64,000 nt of DNA, taken from NCBI GenBank assembly GCA_017428245.1, contig JAFRRF010000034.1, positions 62,001 through 126,000 of the forward strand, given 5' to 3'. The position numbers and the translations under genes are program-made. This DNA is from Bacteroidales bacterium. GTDB lineage: Bacteria; Bacteroidota; Bacteroidia; Bacteroidales; UBA932. The notes under the pieces are model-generated. The model was given only the letters and a program-made list of their open reading frames with translations, had not been told where the DNA came from and searched no databases. Positions 52,612 through 60,898 of this stretch are shown in pieces. Positions within the stretch are counted from its first letter, which is position 1. The number at the start of each line of letters is the position of its first letter.

Positions 52612-54189
52612 ATGAAAAAGACTTTACTATTCCTGATTCTTTTTGTGCTCCTTGCGCCGACGGCGGGAGCACAGACCACGAAAAATATTCCGGCGCGGAA
52701 GCCTTCTGTTCCGCAGGAAGAAATCATCGCCAATGTGGAACGGACCATCGCCCGGGTCATGGCCGACTGGAAGATTCCGGGCATGGGTGTATCGATGTAC
52801 AAAGACGGTAAGGTAATCTTGTCGAAAGGCTACGGCGTGAAGAGCCTGGAGACGGGAGCACCCGTGGATGCACACACCCTGTTCCAGATCGGCTCCGTGT
52901 CGAAATCGTTCACCGCGGCCGTGCTGGCACAGCTGGCCGACGAGGGACTCATCAGCTGGGACGACCCCGTGAAGAAGCACCTCCCCGACTTTGAAATGTA
53001 CGATCCCTGGGTCACCGAAAACCTCCAGATCAAGGACCTCACCTCGCACCGCACCGGCCTGCGCGACGACATCGGCACCTATCTGGGCAACCTGGGCTAC
53101 ACCCGCGACGACATCTACCATATGCTGAAACTGATGCCGCCCGCCTACATCTTCCGCGGCGATTACCAGTACAACAACATCACCTTCATCCCCGCGGCAA
53201 AGATCATCGAAAAAGTGACGGGCAAGAGCTGGGAAGAGAATGTCCGCACCCGCATCTTCGAGCCGCTCGGCATGACCGAATCGACCCTCAACGGCGAAGG
53301 CTTCGGCGCCGCGCTGGCCGACGGAACGGCCGCCCTCCCCTACGCTTTCGAGCGCAAGGGCCGCGAGATGGACGTCTGGCCGATGTACGGCGACGAGCAG
53401 TCGCTCTGGTGGCTGACCGTCGTGGGCCCGGCCGGCAGTGTCTGCTGCACCCCGACCGACCTGATCAAGTGGGCCGTGTTCCACCTGGGCGACGGGAAGG
53501 CCGGCGACCGGCAGCTCATCTCGGAGAAACAGATGAATTTCCTGCACCGCGGCGTGACCATCACCTCGCAGAATGCCGACAAGACGAACCTCTACGGCCA
53601 CTGCTGGTTCATCGAACAGACCCGCAAGTGCCGCCTGTATTTCCACACCGGCACGACCTGGGGTATGACAACGATCTGCGCCTTCGTTCCCGAGATGGAT
53701 TTCGCGATGACCATCCAGGTCAACAGCGAGGCGCCGTCCGAGGCACGGCACGCCATCCTGCGGCGAGCCATCGACTTGTTCCTCGGCTATGAGGACTACG
53801 ACTATGAGGCCGACTACATCGCCGACTGGTACAAGAACGCCGACCGGCGCGCGACGGCCGACGAGAAGGCGGCCGCCGAACGGGTCGAGAAGCCCGCGCC
53901 GGCCTGGTCGCGCCTCCAGGGCCACTATACCGGCTGCCACGACATCCTGGGCGACATCGACATTTTCATCGAAGGCGGCAAACTGATGATCAAACTGCAC
54001 AACGAGAAAGCGTGGAAACGAGAACTCAAGCACGTCAACGGCAATGTGTTCAACTTCCGTGCTGACGGCTGGGGCTTCGACGTGACCTTCGACTTCGAGA
54101 ACCCCGACGAATGGGGCTCCCTCGCCCGCGGCCTGGAAATCACGGTAGGATCGGGTGAAGATTTTGCCAAATGGGTAAGAAAACCATAG
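52612..54189 (+). CDS. Exported class C beta-lactamase-fold serine hydrolase
   Basis: 525 aa with a signal peptide (ends APTAGAQ). The serine hydrolase active site is SVSK at about 95-98, YNN at about 187-189 and HTG near 345, so the SxxK, YxN and KTG-like boxes are all present. Residues about 430-525 form a beta-rich C-terminal domain (LQGHYTGCHDILGDIDIFIEGGKL) often seen in this family. Such proteins are usually peptidases or esterases (D-aminopeptidase, PBP4-like), not resistance enzymes. The amidohydrolase gene follows after 4 bases. Confidence 0.88.
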   Translation: MKKTLLFLILFVLLAPTAGAQTTKNIPARKPSVPQEEIIANVERTIARVMADWKIPGMGVSMYKDGKVILSKGYGVKSLETGAPVDAHTLFQIGSVSKSFTAAVLAQLADEGLISWDDPVKKHLPDFEMYDPWVTENLQIKDLTSHRTGLRDDIGTYLGNLGYTRDDIYHMLKLMPPAYIFRGDYQYNNITFIPAAKIIEKVTGKSWEENVRTRIFEPLGMTESTLNGEGFGAALADGTAALPYAFERKGREMDVWPMYGDEQSLWWLTVVGPAGSVCCTPTDLIKWAVFHLGDGKAGDRQLISEKQMNFLHRGVTITSQNADKTNLYGHCWFIEQTRKCRLYFHTGTTWGMTTICAFVPEMDFAMTIQVNSEAPSEARHAILRRAIDLFLGYEDYDYEADYIADWYKNADRRATADEKAAAERVEKPAPAWSRLQGHYTGCHDILGDIDIFIEGGKLMIKLHNEKAWKRELKHVNGNVFNFRADGWGFDVTFDFENPDEWGSLARGLEITVGSGEDFAKWVRKP

Positions 54190-54193
54190 TCTT

Positions 54194-54991
54194 ATGAAAA
54201 AATATATCTTTCTGGCCGCGGCGCTGCTGATCGCAGCTTCGGGCCTCTGGGCCAAGACCCCGATCATCGGCATTTCCGGCTATACCGAAGACGGACAGTG
54301 CCACGTCAACATGACCTATGTCAACTCCGTCCGGATGGCAGGCGGAGTACCGATAGTAATTCCCGTCACGTCCGACGATGCGCAGCTCGAAGCCGTGCTC
54401 AATGCCGTCGACGGAATCCTGATGACCGGCGGAGAAGACTTCGACCCGCTGAAATGGTTTGGCGAGGAGCCTGTCCGCGGGCTGGGCGAAGTCGTGCCCG
54501 CGCGCGACGAGTTCGATGTGAAACTGGTACGGGCCGCTGTCGCCAAGGGCATCCCCGTGCTGGGCATCTGCCGCGGCGAACAGCTGCTGGCCGTCGCTTT
54601 CGGAGGTTCCCTGTGGCAGGACATTCCTTCACAGGTCCCCTCAAGCTATGTCAAGCATCGCCAGGGCCCTACGACCGGAACGGTCGGGACCCACACGATC
54701 AACATTGAGAAGGGTTCCCTGCTGGCCAAAATCCTCGGCAAGGAGAAAGCCGTGGTCAATACCTTCCACCACCAGGCCATCAAGGACGTGCCCCAGGGCT
54801 TCAAGGTCGTGGCCCGCGCGGCCGACGGCATCATCGAGGCCGTCGAGCGCACCGGCCGGCTGGCGCCCCAGTTCGGCGACGGCGGAGCGATGATCCTCGG
54901 CGTCCAGTTCCACCCGGAAGTGATTACCAACGGCGGCAATCCTGAATTCCTGCCGATCTTCCGCAAACTGGTGGAAGAGGCTGCCCGCTAG
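54194..54991 (+). CDS. Exported class I glutamine-amidotransferase-like hydrolase (peptidase C26/PuuD type)
   Basis: 265 aa with a signal peptide (ends ASGLWA). The fold of gamma-glutamyl-GABA hydrolases is shown by ILMTGGEDFDP, the nucleophile Cys about 126 in LGICRGEQLLAV and the His-x-Glu pair at 240-242 (VQFHPE). The triad is complete. PuuD itself is cytoplasmic, so the clear signal peptide indicates a periplasmic gamma-glutamyl hydrolase. It forms an operon with the serine hydrolase 4 bases upstream and overlaps the convergent M49 gene by 4 bases. Substrate unknown. Confidence 0.87.
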   Translation: MKKYIFLAAALLIAASGLWAKTPIIGISGYTEDGQCHVNMTYVNSVRMAGGVPIVIPVTSDDAQLEAVLNAVDGILMTGGEDFDPLKWFGEEPVRGLGEVVPARDEFDVKLVRAAVAKGIPVLGICRGEQLLAVAFGGSLWQDIPSQVPSSYVKHRQGPTTGTVGTHTINIEKGSLLAKILGKEKAVVNTFHHQAIKDVPQGFKVVARAADGIIEAVERTGRLAPQFGDGGAMILGVQFHPEVITNGGNPEFLPIFRKLVEEAAR

Positions 54992-56991
54992 TCGAGTGTC
55001 CGGTATTTCTTGCCGTAGTAAAGCTGCTGGGCGATGAAGTCATCGCCATAGACGATCTGGTAATCGACCGTCTTGCCGTCTTTCACCACCGGGACGATCT
55101 CGGGGTTGATGAAACCACGGTACGGTTTGAGTTCCAGTGTCGCATAACGGTCGAGCACCTCCTTGTGGAGTTGCGGATCGATGTTTACGGCATAGTTCTG
55201 GACCAAGGCCTTTCCGGCTTCATAATCGCCTTCCGACTTGATGCGCTGCACCTCGGCAAGGAGTTCGCCAAAGAGGCCGCGGAGTTTTTCGAAGTCGTTG
55301 ACGACGAAATAGGTCTTGCCGTCGCGGACTTTCTTCTCGATAACGTTTTCGGCGCGGCCATGCTCATAGCACCAGTCGGCAATCAATTTGCGGTTCTGCA
55401 TATGGGCCTCGGTGTTCTTCTTGCCGAGTTCGACGCGGCTGAACTGAGTCATGATGCCGTTACGGATGTAGCTCATATAGGCCGCCTTGTATGCATCGGG
55501 ACTGTCGAGCAGGCCGAGTTCCACGAGCTTCGGATCGGCTACATAGTAAAGGCCGAACAGGTCGGCGCGGGCTTCTTCGAGCGTGGAGGTGAATTCTTTG
55601 AGCGCATTGGCCGGAGTCTCGGGAAGCAGCTGGCCGCTGCCGTGGCCGAGACACTCGTGCAGGTCGGTATGGAGGTTGTCGGTGATGCTGCCGTACTTTT
55701 TGCAAAGGTCGATTTCGGCCTGGTCCCAGGCGAATTCCGACAGGACGCTCTTCGGACGCTGCTCGGAAGCCAGCTCATAAGCGTCGGTAATGTTGGCGAT
55801 GGTTACACTCTTGGAGCCGTGCTCCTTGCGGATCCAGTCGGCGTTGGGCAGGTTGATGCCGATGGCCGTGGCCGGATAGTTGTCGCCGGCGATGACCGCC
55901 ACGTTGATGACCTTGGCCGATACGCCTTTGACCTCTTCTTTCTTGAAGCGGGGATCTACCGGCGAGTTGTCCTCAAACCACTGGGCATTGCGGCTGATGA
56001 TCTCCGTGCGGCGCGAGGCTTCGCGGTCGCGGAAGTTGACGATGCCTTCCCAGGAAGCCTTGCGGCCGAGCGGGTCGTCGTAGTCTTCGACGAAGCCGTT
56101 GACGAAGTCGACGTCGCTGTCGGTATCAGCCACCCAGGTGATGTTGTACTGGTCCCACATACGTAGGTCGCCGGTCCGGTAGTATTCGATCAGTTCGTCG
56201 ATATATTTTTTCTGCGTGTCATTCTCGGCCACGGCCTTCGCCGCTTCAAGATGGCCGATGATCACCTCGAGGGCGGGACCGTATATGCCGCCGACCTTCC
56301 AGGTCTTCTCCACGACCTTTCCGTCTTCCTTGACGACCTTGCTGTTGAGTCCGTAGCTGACGGGATGCGGGTCGTTGGGATTCTCCATCCTGGTGTAGAA
56401 GGCGTTGACTTCATCGGCCGTCACGCCATCGTAGAAGTTCACGGCCGAGGCTTCGACCAGGTCTTTCTCCGTGCCCTGGTACTGCAAGGTCGGATAGAGA
56501 TCGGGGTCGTAGATCACCTGCAGCAGGAACGAGGCCCGGCCCGGCTCGACGCCCGCCGCATCCATCAGCGTGGCGAAATAGGTCTGCGGACAGGCCGGCA
56601 GGATCTTGTCGTTGGCATAATGGTGATGGATGCCGTTGCTGAAGAACACCCGCTTCGCATAAACCAGGAAGTCGTTCCACTCGGGTGTCGTGCGGTCGAC
56701 GGACTTGTTCTCGAGAATCGCCTCGAGCGCGTGGCGGATTTCAAGGTTGTACTTGAAGTTCTGGTCCCAGGTGATGTCGCGGCCCGACTTGGCCGCCTCA
56801 CACAAATGATAGATGTACTCCTTCTGCCGAAGGGAAAGATCTTCCCAGCCAGGCACTTGATAGCGAAGCACTTCAATGTCGGCAAATTCGTCGATGGAAT
56901 ACTTGAACTGGGGATCTCCCGTCTTCGATCCGCAGGCCGTCAGGACCAAACCCAGTCCGGTCGTGATGATCATGGCTTTGAAAAAACGCAT
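54988..56991 (-). CDS. Dipeptidyl-peptidase III-like lipoprotein (peptidase M49)
   Basis: 667 aa; lipobox LVLTAC at Cys 20. The M49 zinc motif HECLGH (about 445-450) and the second motif EEARAD (about 472-477) are present. The family removes dipeptides from peptide N-termini. The start at ATG 56991 was chosen because an in-frame start at 57027 lies inside the -7 box at 57025-57032. Membrane attachment on the cell surface or in the periplasm fits a role in peptide feeding. The HECLGH box matches the HExxGH form special to M49. Confidence 0.92.
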   Translation of the reverse strand: MRFFKAMIITTGLGLVLTACGSKTGDPQFKYSIDEFADIEVLRYQVPGWEDLSLRQKEYIYHLCEAAKSGRDITWDQNFKYNLEIRHALEAILENKSVDRTTPEWNDFLVYAKRVFFSNGIHHHYANDKILPACPQTYFATLMDAAGVEPGRASFLLQVIYDPDLYPTLQYQGTEKDLVEASAVNFYDGVTADEVNAFYTRMENPNDPHPVSYGLNSKVVKEDGKVVEKTWKVGGIYGPALEVIIGHLEAAKAVAENDTQKKYIDELIEYYRTGDLRMWDQYNITWVADTDSDVDFVNGFVEDYDDPLGRKASWEGIVNFRDREASRRTEIISRNAQWFEDNSPVDPRFKKEEVKGVSAKVINVAVIAGDNYPATAIGINLPNADWIRKEHGSKSVTIANITDAYELASEQRPKSVLSEFAWDQAEIDLCKKYGSITDNLHTDLHECLGHGSGQLLPETPANALKEFTSTLEEARADLFGLYYVADPKLVELGLLDSPDAYKAAYMSYIRNGIMTQFSRVELGKKNTEAHMQNRKLIADWCYEHGRAENVIEKKVRDGKTYFVVNDFEKLRGLFGELLAEVQRIKSEGDYEAGKALVQNYAVNIDPQLHKEVLDRYATLELKPYRGFINPEIVPVVKDGKTVDYQIVYGDDFIAQQLYYGKKYRTLD

Positions 56992-57024
56992 ATTGAAATG
57001 TTTGGATTGGCACGATTCTTTTGG

Positions 57025-57032
57025 CAAAGATA
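57025..57032 (-). promoter_or_regulatory. -7 promoter box for the M49 peptidase gene
   Basis: TATCTTTG on the minus strand. It decides the start codon at 56991, which leaves a leader of about 26 bases. Confidence 0.65.
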
Positions 57033-57043
57033 CGGAATTTTCA

Positions 57044-57051
57044 TATCATTG
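57044..57051 (+). promoter_or_regulatory. -7-like box for the clostripain-type gene
   Basis: TATCATTG ends 4 bases before ATG 57056. It differs from the consensus at one T. Confidence 0.4.
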
Positions 57052-57055
57052 CCTT

Positions 57056-58201
57056 ATGAAACGGTTTTGGATCCTTCTGCTCGCCGTCCTTTGCACCACT
57101 TCGTGCAACTGGTTCGGGCCCGGCGAAAAGGACCGGCAGGTCTTGCTGGTTTATTTTGCCGGCAACAATTCCCTCTCTTCCGAAGGGGAGGGGGACTATG
57201 AAGATCTGTGCGGAGCCTGGCTGCCGGAAGGGAAAGACAAGCACCGGATCGTACTGATATACCGCCATTTCATCGACCGGACTCCCGTCCTCTCCCGAAT
57301 CTACCGGGACCGGAAGGGCGTACTGGTCGAAGAAACCATCCAGGAGTATCCTTTCGACACCAATTCCGCCACGCCGCAAACCCTGAGCAACGTCCTGGCA
57401 GACGCGGAGGAGGCCTGGCCGGCCGAACACCACGGGCTGATCCTATGGTCGCACGCCAGCGGGTTCCTGCCGCAAGGTTACTATGCTTATCCCGACGAAC
57501 ACGCCTCCGGCGGCGCTTCCCTGATGAGTTTCGCCGAAGACCACGGAACGGAAATGGACTTGAAGGACCTTCGCAAGGCGCTTTCCCGTTTTCACTACGA
57601 TTTTATTGTATTCGACTGCTGCCTGATGGCCAATGTGGAAGTCGCCTATGAAATGCGCAACTGCGCGGACTACCTCCTCTTCTCGCCTACCGAGATTCTC
57701 TCGGACGGATTCCCCTATGAACAGATGATCCAGCCGATTTTCGAGCAGAAGCCCGAAATGGCGATGACCACCATCTGCCAAAGATATATGGAGCACTACC
57801 GCGCCCAGTCGGGCGTCTATCGTTCAGCCACGATTTCCCTGGTCAACACCGCCGCCCTCGGGCAGTTGGCCGCGGCCTGCAAGACCATTTTCAACAATCA
57901 CCAGGATCAGATCATGACGGTCAACCGCGGCGATATACAGGCCTACTTCCGGTTCAACAAACACTGGTTCTACGACATCGACGACTTTGTGCGCCGTGTG
58001 GCCACCGACGCCGAATACCAGGCCTTCTCCTCCGCCCTGTCGCGGTCCGTCATCTACAAGGACGCCACTGAAAACTTCCTGTCTATCCACATTACACATT
58101 ATTCGGGCCTCAGCAGTTACATACCGAGACCCGAATACACGGTGTTGAACAATTACTACAAGACCCTGCAGTGGAACCAGGCCACCGGTCTCGTCCCGTA
58201 A
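57056..58201 (+). CDS. Clostripain-related cysteine peptidase (C11) lipoprotein
   Basis: 381 aa; lipobox TTSC at Cys 17. The caspase-like fold of C11 peptidases is indicated by VLLVYFAGNNSLSS, the catalytic His about 133 (LILWSHASGF) and the catalytic Cys at 188 or 189 (IVFDCCLMANVEVAYE). Such enzymes cut after Arg or Lys; whether this one is self-processed is unknown. It is convergent with the rubrerythrin gene, whose stop is the next base. Upstream, the M49 peptidase gene is divergent, so a peptide-degrading gene pair is possible. Confidence 0.9.
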   Translation: MKRFWILLLAVLCTTSCNWFGPGEKDRQVLLVYFAGNNSLSSEGEGDYEDLCGAWLPEGKDKHRIVLIYRHFIDRTPVLSRIYRDRKGVLVEETIQEYPFDTNSATPQTLSNVLADAEEAWPAEHHGLILWSHASGFLPQGYYAYPDEHASGGASLMSFAEDHGTEMDLKDLRKALSRFHYDFIVFDCCLMANVEVAYEMRNCADYLLFSPTEILSDGFPYEQMIQPIFEQKPEMAMTTICQRYMEHYRAQSGVYRSATISLVNTAALGQLAAACKTIFNNHQDQIMTVNRGDIQAYFRFNKHWFYDIDDFVRRVATDAEYQAFSSALSRSVIYKDATENFLSIHITHYSGLSSYIPRPEYTVLNNYYKTLQWNQATGLVP

Positions 58202-58759
58202 TTATTTCTTCTTGAAATAGCGGTTGTAGAGGCCCTCAAAGCCCTTTCCGTGACGTGCTTCATCCTTGGCCATCTCGTGGATGGAATCGTGGATGGCATC
58301 GTAATTCAGTTGCTTTGCACGGGTGGCGATGGCTTTCTTGCCTTCACAGGCGCCGGCCTCGGCTTCCATCCGTTTCTTGAGGTTGGTCTCGGTATCCCAG
58401 ACCATCTCACCCAGCATCTCGCAGATACGGGCTGCGTGGTCGGCCTCTTCGAAAGCATAACGGCGGAACGCCTCGGACACTTCGGGATAGCCCTCGCGGT
58501 CGGCCTGACGAGCCATCGCCAGATACATGCCCACCTCGGAGCATTCGCCGCGGAAGTGATCCTGCAGACCCTGCCACACCTCGGGATCGCAGCCCTTGGC
58601 CACGCCGATCTTGTGTTCGTCGACGAAGGTCAGGCCGCCTTCGCTTTCCACCAGTTCATTGAATTTTTCCTTCGGAGCCTTGCAGAGCGGGCAGCGCTCG
58701 GGAGCTTCCGGTCCCTCGTGCACGTAACCGCACACGGTGCAGATCCATTTTTTAGCCAT
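58202..58759 (-). CDS. Rubrerythrin with N-terminal rubredoxin domain
   Basis: 185 aa. Rubredoxin-type cysteines are C7, C10, C23 and C26 (CTVCGY and CPLCKAP), followed by a ferritin-like four-helix bundle with [20 protein letters not shown] and [10 protein letters not shown], which carry the di-iron ligands. The rubredoxin comes first, the order of reverse rubrerythrins. Such proteins reduce hydrogen peroxide in anaerobes and microaerophiles. It has its own -7 box about 50 bases upstream. Confidence 0.93.
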   Translation of the reverse strand: MAKKWICTVCGYVHEGPEAPERCPLCKAPKEKFNELVESEGGLTFVDEHKIGVAKGCDPEVWQGLQDHFRGECSEVGMYLAMARQADREGYPEVSEAFRRYAFEEADHAARICEMLGEMVWDTETNLKKRMEAEAGACEGKKAIATRAKQLNYDAIHDSIHEMAKDEARHGKGFEGLYNRYFKKK

Positions 58760-58810
58760 AAGTTGTTATTGTTTAAATGATTTATAATTTAGAATTTTTA
58801 TAATCTAGTA

Positions 58811-58818
58811 CAAATATA
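58811..58818 (-). promoter_or_regulatory. -7 promoter box for rubrerythrin
   Basis: TATATTTG on the minus strand, 51 bases upstream of ATG 58759. Confidence 0.5.
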
Positions 58819-58850
58819 TGCATTAATTCACCAAACACAAAAAAATTTCA

Positions 58851-58858
58851 TATCTTTG
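58851..58858 (+). promoter_or_regulatory. -7 promoter box for rplY-pth
   Basis: TATCTTTG followed by GCG, 84 bases before ATG 58943. It leaves a leader of about 80 bases, the longest in the window. Confidence 0.7.
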
Positions 58859-58863
58859 CGCCC

Positions 58864-58942
58864 TGCTGAAAAGGGAAACCTTTTGGTGCAATGGGAGCCG
58901 GACCCATTCCGGCTTGAGTAACACATTTTTAAACACAAAGCA
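58864..58942 (+). promoter_or_regulatory. Structured 5' leader of rplY with alternative hairpins
   Basis: A hairpin AAAAGG (58869-58874), GAAA loop, CCTTTT (58879-58884) comes first. Then AATGGG (58890-58895) can pair with CCCATT (58903-58908), while AGCCGG (58896-58901) can pair with CCGGCT (58909-58914). The last two helices interleave with zero to one base between arms, so they are probably alternatives. Autoregulation by L25 is a possibility but not shown. Confidence 0.5.
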
Positions 58943-59518
58943 ATGAAACATTTCGAACTGCAAGGTAAGAAGAGAATTACCGGCAAGAAGGCTGACGTCA
59001 AGAGCGTCCGCAAGGAAGACCGCATCCCGTGCGTCATCTACGGCGCCGGTGTCGAGAACACGGCTTTCTCCGTTGACGAGAAAGAATTCAAGGGTCTGAC
59101 CCACACCCCGTACTCCCATATCGTCGATCTCGATGTCGAAGGTGCGAAATACCAGGCTGTCCTCAAGGCGGTCCAGTATCATCCGGTCACCGACCGTCCG
59201 CTCCACGTGGACTTCCTCGCCCTCGACCCGTCCAAGCCCGTGACCATCGACGTTCCCGTCAAGATCACCGGCAACTCCATCGGTGTCCGCCAGGGCGGCA
59301 AACTGAGCGCTCCCACCCGCAAGCTCAAAGTCTGCGGCATGATCGAGAACCTTCCCGACGAACTTCCGGTCGACATCACCGAGCTCGGTCTGGGCAAGCA
59401 GATCAATGCCGGCGACCTGAAGTACGACGGCTTCCAGATCGTCTCGCCGAAGGGTACGCTGGTCTGTGTGGTCCGTGCTACGCGCAACTCCGCCGCTACG
59501 GCCGCCGCTGCCGAATAA
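58943..59518 (+). CDS. rplY: 50S ribosomal protein L25 (Ctc form)
   Basis: 191 aa, the long Ctc-type L25. The N-terminal 5S-rRNA-binding domain (FELQGKKRITGKKADVKSVRKEDRIPCVIYG) is followed by the C-terminal TL5-like domain (PVTIDVPVKITGNSIGVRQGGKL) and an Ala-rich tail (ATAAAAE). It binds 5S rRNA in the large ribosomal subunit. It is co-transcribed with pth, 9 bases downstream, a common arrangement in bacteria. Confidence 0.96.
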   Translation: MKHFELQGKKRITGKKADVKSVRKEDRIPCVIYGAGVENTAFSVDEKEFKGLTHTPYSHIVDLDVEGAKYQAVLKAVQYHPVTDRPLHVDFLALDPSKPVTIDVPVKITGNSIGVRQGGKLSAPTRKLKVCGMIENLPDELPVDITELGLGKQINAGDLKYDGFQIVSPKGTLVCVVRATRNSAATAAAAE

Positions 59519-59527
59519 TCGCTTCTT

Positions 59528-60166
59528 ATGAACTATCTTGTCGTCGGCCTGGGGAATATTGGTGAAGAATACGCTTCCACCCGACACAATATGGGATTTA
59601 TGGTATTGGATGCCTGGGCTCAGGCATCCAATGCTGTTTTTACGACGGCCCGGTACGGCGCCGTCACGGAAATCAGTTTCAAGGGACGCAAGTTTACCCT
59701 CCTGAAACCTTCCACCTATATGAATCTCAGCGGCAGGGCCGTGCGCTACTGGTTGCAGAAGACCCGTATCCCGCAGGAAAACCTGCTGGTCGTGGTCGAC
59801 GACTTCGCCATTCCCTTCGGGACCCTGCGCCTGCGCAAGCGCGGTTCAGCCGGCGGACACAACGGCCTCAAGAGCATCGACTACGAACTGATCAGCGACG
59901 ACTACGCCCGTCTGCGCATAGGTACGGGCAACGGCGGCTTCGCCGAAGGCCATCAGGTTGATTTCGTACTGGGCGAACTGCTGCTGGAAGAGAAAAGGCT
60001 GCTGCCCCGCTTACTGGAGCGGGCCGTAGCCGCCATCAAGTGCTATGGCACCGAAGGTATCGACCGGGCGATGACGCAATTCAACCGCGCCTTACCACCC
60101 GAGCCAGGAACGGATGACGGAAATCAATCCTCGTCCGGGATTTCATCTACGAAGAAAGAATCATAA
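59528..60166 (+). CDS. pth: Peptidyl-tRNA hydrolase
   Basis: 212 aa. Catalytic His about 20 (STRHNMGF), Asn in LLKPSTYMNLSG and Asp in VVVDDFAIPFG, and GSAGGHNGLKSI are all present. It recycles tRNA from stalled peptidyl-tRNA. It has a C-terminal extension of about 20 polar residues that is longer than usual. The 3' end overlaps the convergent S4-domain gene by 43 bases. Confidence 0.96.
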   Translation: MNYLVVGLGNIGEEYASTRHNMGFMVLDAWAQASNAVFTTARYGAVTEISFKGRKFTLLKPSTYMNLSGRAVRYWLQKTRIPQENLLVVVDDFAIPFGTLRLRKRGSAGGHNGLKSIDYELISDDYARLRIGTGNGGFAEGHQVDFVLGELLLEEKRLLPRLLERAVAAIKCYGTEGIDRAMTQFNRALPPEPGTDDGNQSSSGISSTKKES

Positions 60167-60528
60167 AGGGAGTCCATCTCCCGACGGTCCTTTTTCGTCG
60201 GCCGTCCCGCACCGCGGTCCCGCCGGATGAAGAAGGTTTCCACAGGAGCGTGCAGTTTGTCGAGTTCGCTCTGCGGCGTGAGATTCTCCGCATAGGCAGC
60301 TACGTCTTTTGCGCCGACACGCTTCTCGAGCGGCGCCAATACTTTAAAGGTATAAGAGACCGGACCTTTCCGGACACCGATCCTGTCGCCCGCCTTCACT
60401 TCGCGGGAAGGTTTCACATCAACTCCGTTCAAGGTGACTTTACTGCCCTTGCAGGCTTCGGTCGCATCCGTACGGGTCTTATAGACACGGATGGCCCAGA
60501 GAAATTTATCGATTCGTACAGCGTCCAT
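60124..60528 (-). CDS. S4-domain RNA-binding protein (Hsp15-like)
   Basis: 134 aa. The S4 domain occupies residues about 4-65 (RIDKFLWAIRVYKTRTDATEAC, VTLNGVDVKPSREVKAGDRIGV). A basic segment RRDRGAGRPTKKDRR and an acidic tail follow. Hsp15 binds free 50S subunits carrying a blocked nascent chain; location next to pth fits ribosome rescue, but this is inference. The gene overlaps the pth end on the opposite strand. Confidence 0.9.
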   Translation of the reverse strand: MDAVRIDKFLWAIRVYKTRTDATEACKGSKVTLNGVDVKPSREVKAGDRIGVRKGPVSYTFKVLAPLEKRVGAKDVAAYAENLTPQSELDKLHAPVETFFIRRDRGAGRPTKKDRREMDSLYDSFFVDEIPDED

Positions 60529-60545
60529 ATGCGGCTGAGGGATGC

Positions 60546-60588
60546 AAAAACGGGACCGTCCAAAAGACAGTCCCGCTTTTTTTCAGGA
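60546..60588 (-). terminator. Terminator after the histone-like gene, possibly bidirectional
   Basis: CGGGACCGTC (60551-60560) pairs with GACAGTCCCG (60566-60575) with one wobble. A T run follows on the plus strand and five T follow on the minus strand (A at 60546-60550). Its main role is to end the minus-strand gene whose stop is at 60601. Confidence 0.75.
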
Positions 60589-60600
60589 AAACCCGGAAAC

Positions 60601-60774
60601 TTATTTGGCAGCTTCAACCGAAGCTTTGCGGAAATCCTTCATCATCTTGGCGATGTTGAGGGCGTTCTTGCGGGCACGGGTGCCGGCGGCTTTGTTTCCC
60701 TTGGTCACCTGCAGATTGGCATTCTCCTGGAAGAGCGCAATCTCAGCATTGATTTTTTCAACGAGTTCTTTCAT
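60601..60774 (-). CDS. Histone H1-like (Hc1-type) small basic protein
   Basis: 57 aa, MKELVEKINAEIALFQENAN then GNKAAGTRARKNALNIAKMMKDF. This composition and the KAAGTRARK block match the small Hc1-type proteins of Bacteroidota, which are thought to bind DNA. ATG 60774 was preferred over a longer start at 60846, since the 60774 form has the family start and a -7 box is at 60828-60835, downstream of the longer start. The true DNA-packing role is not established. Confidence 0.88.
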   Translation of the reverse strand: MKELVEKINAEIALFQENANLQVTKGNKAAGTRARKNALNIAKMMKDFRKASVEAAK

Positions 60775-60827
60775 GGCTTTTAGGTTGTTAATTATTTTAA
60801 GTAAAAAATCTTTCCCTTTAATCGACT

Positions 60828-60835
60828 CAAATTTA
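60828..60835 (-). promoter_or_regulatory. -7 promoter box for the histone-like gene
   Basis: TAAATTTG on the minus strand, 53 bases upstream of ATG 60774. Confidence 0.5.
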
Positions 60836-60898
60836 GATAGTTTCAATTAATTCTCCAAATTATCTGCAAAAAAAATAAAAAAACTGCACTTTTTCCTT

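Noticed and set aside
52612..54189. Antibiotic-resistance class C beta-lactamase
   Set aside because: Although SxxK and YxN are present, the length, the extra C-terminal domain and operon with a gamma-glutamyl-type hydrolase fit a peptidase or esterase of the broader family.
58890..58914. Interleaved helices in the rplY leader considered as an H-type pseudoknot
   Set aside because: The connecting loops would be 0, 1 and 0 bases, too short to cross six-bp helices; alternative hairpins are more likely.
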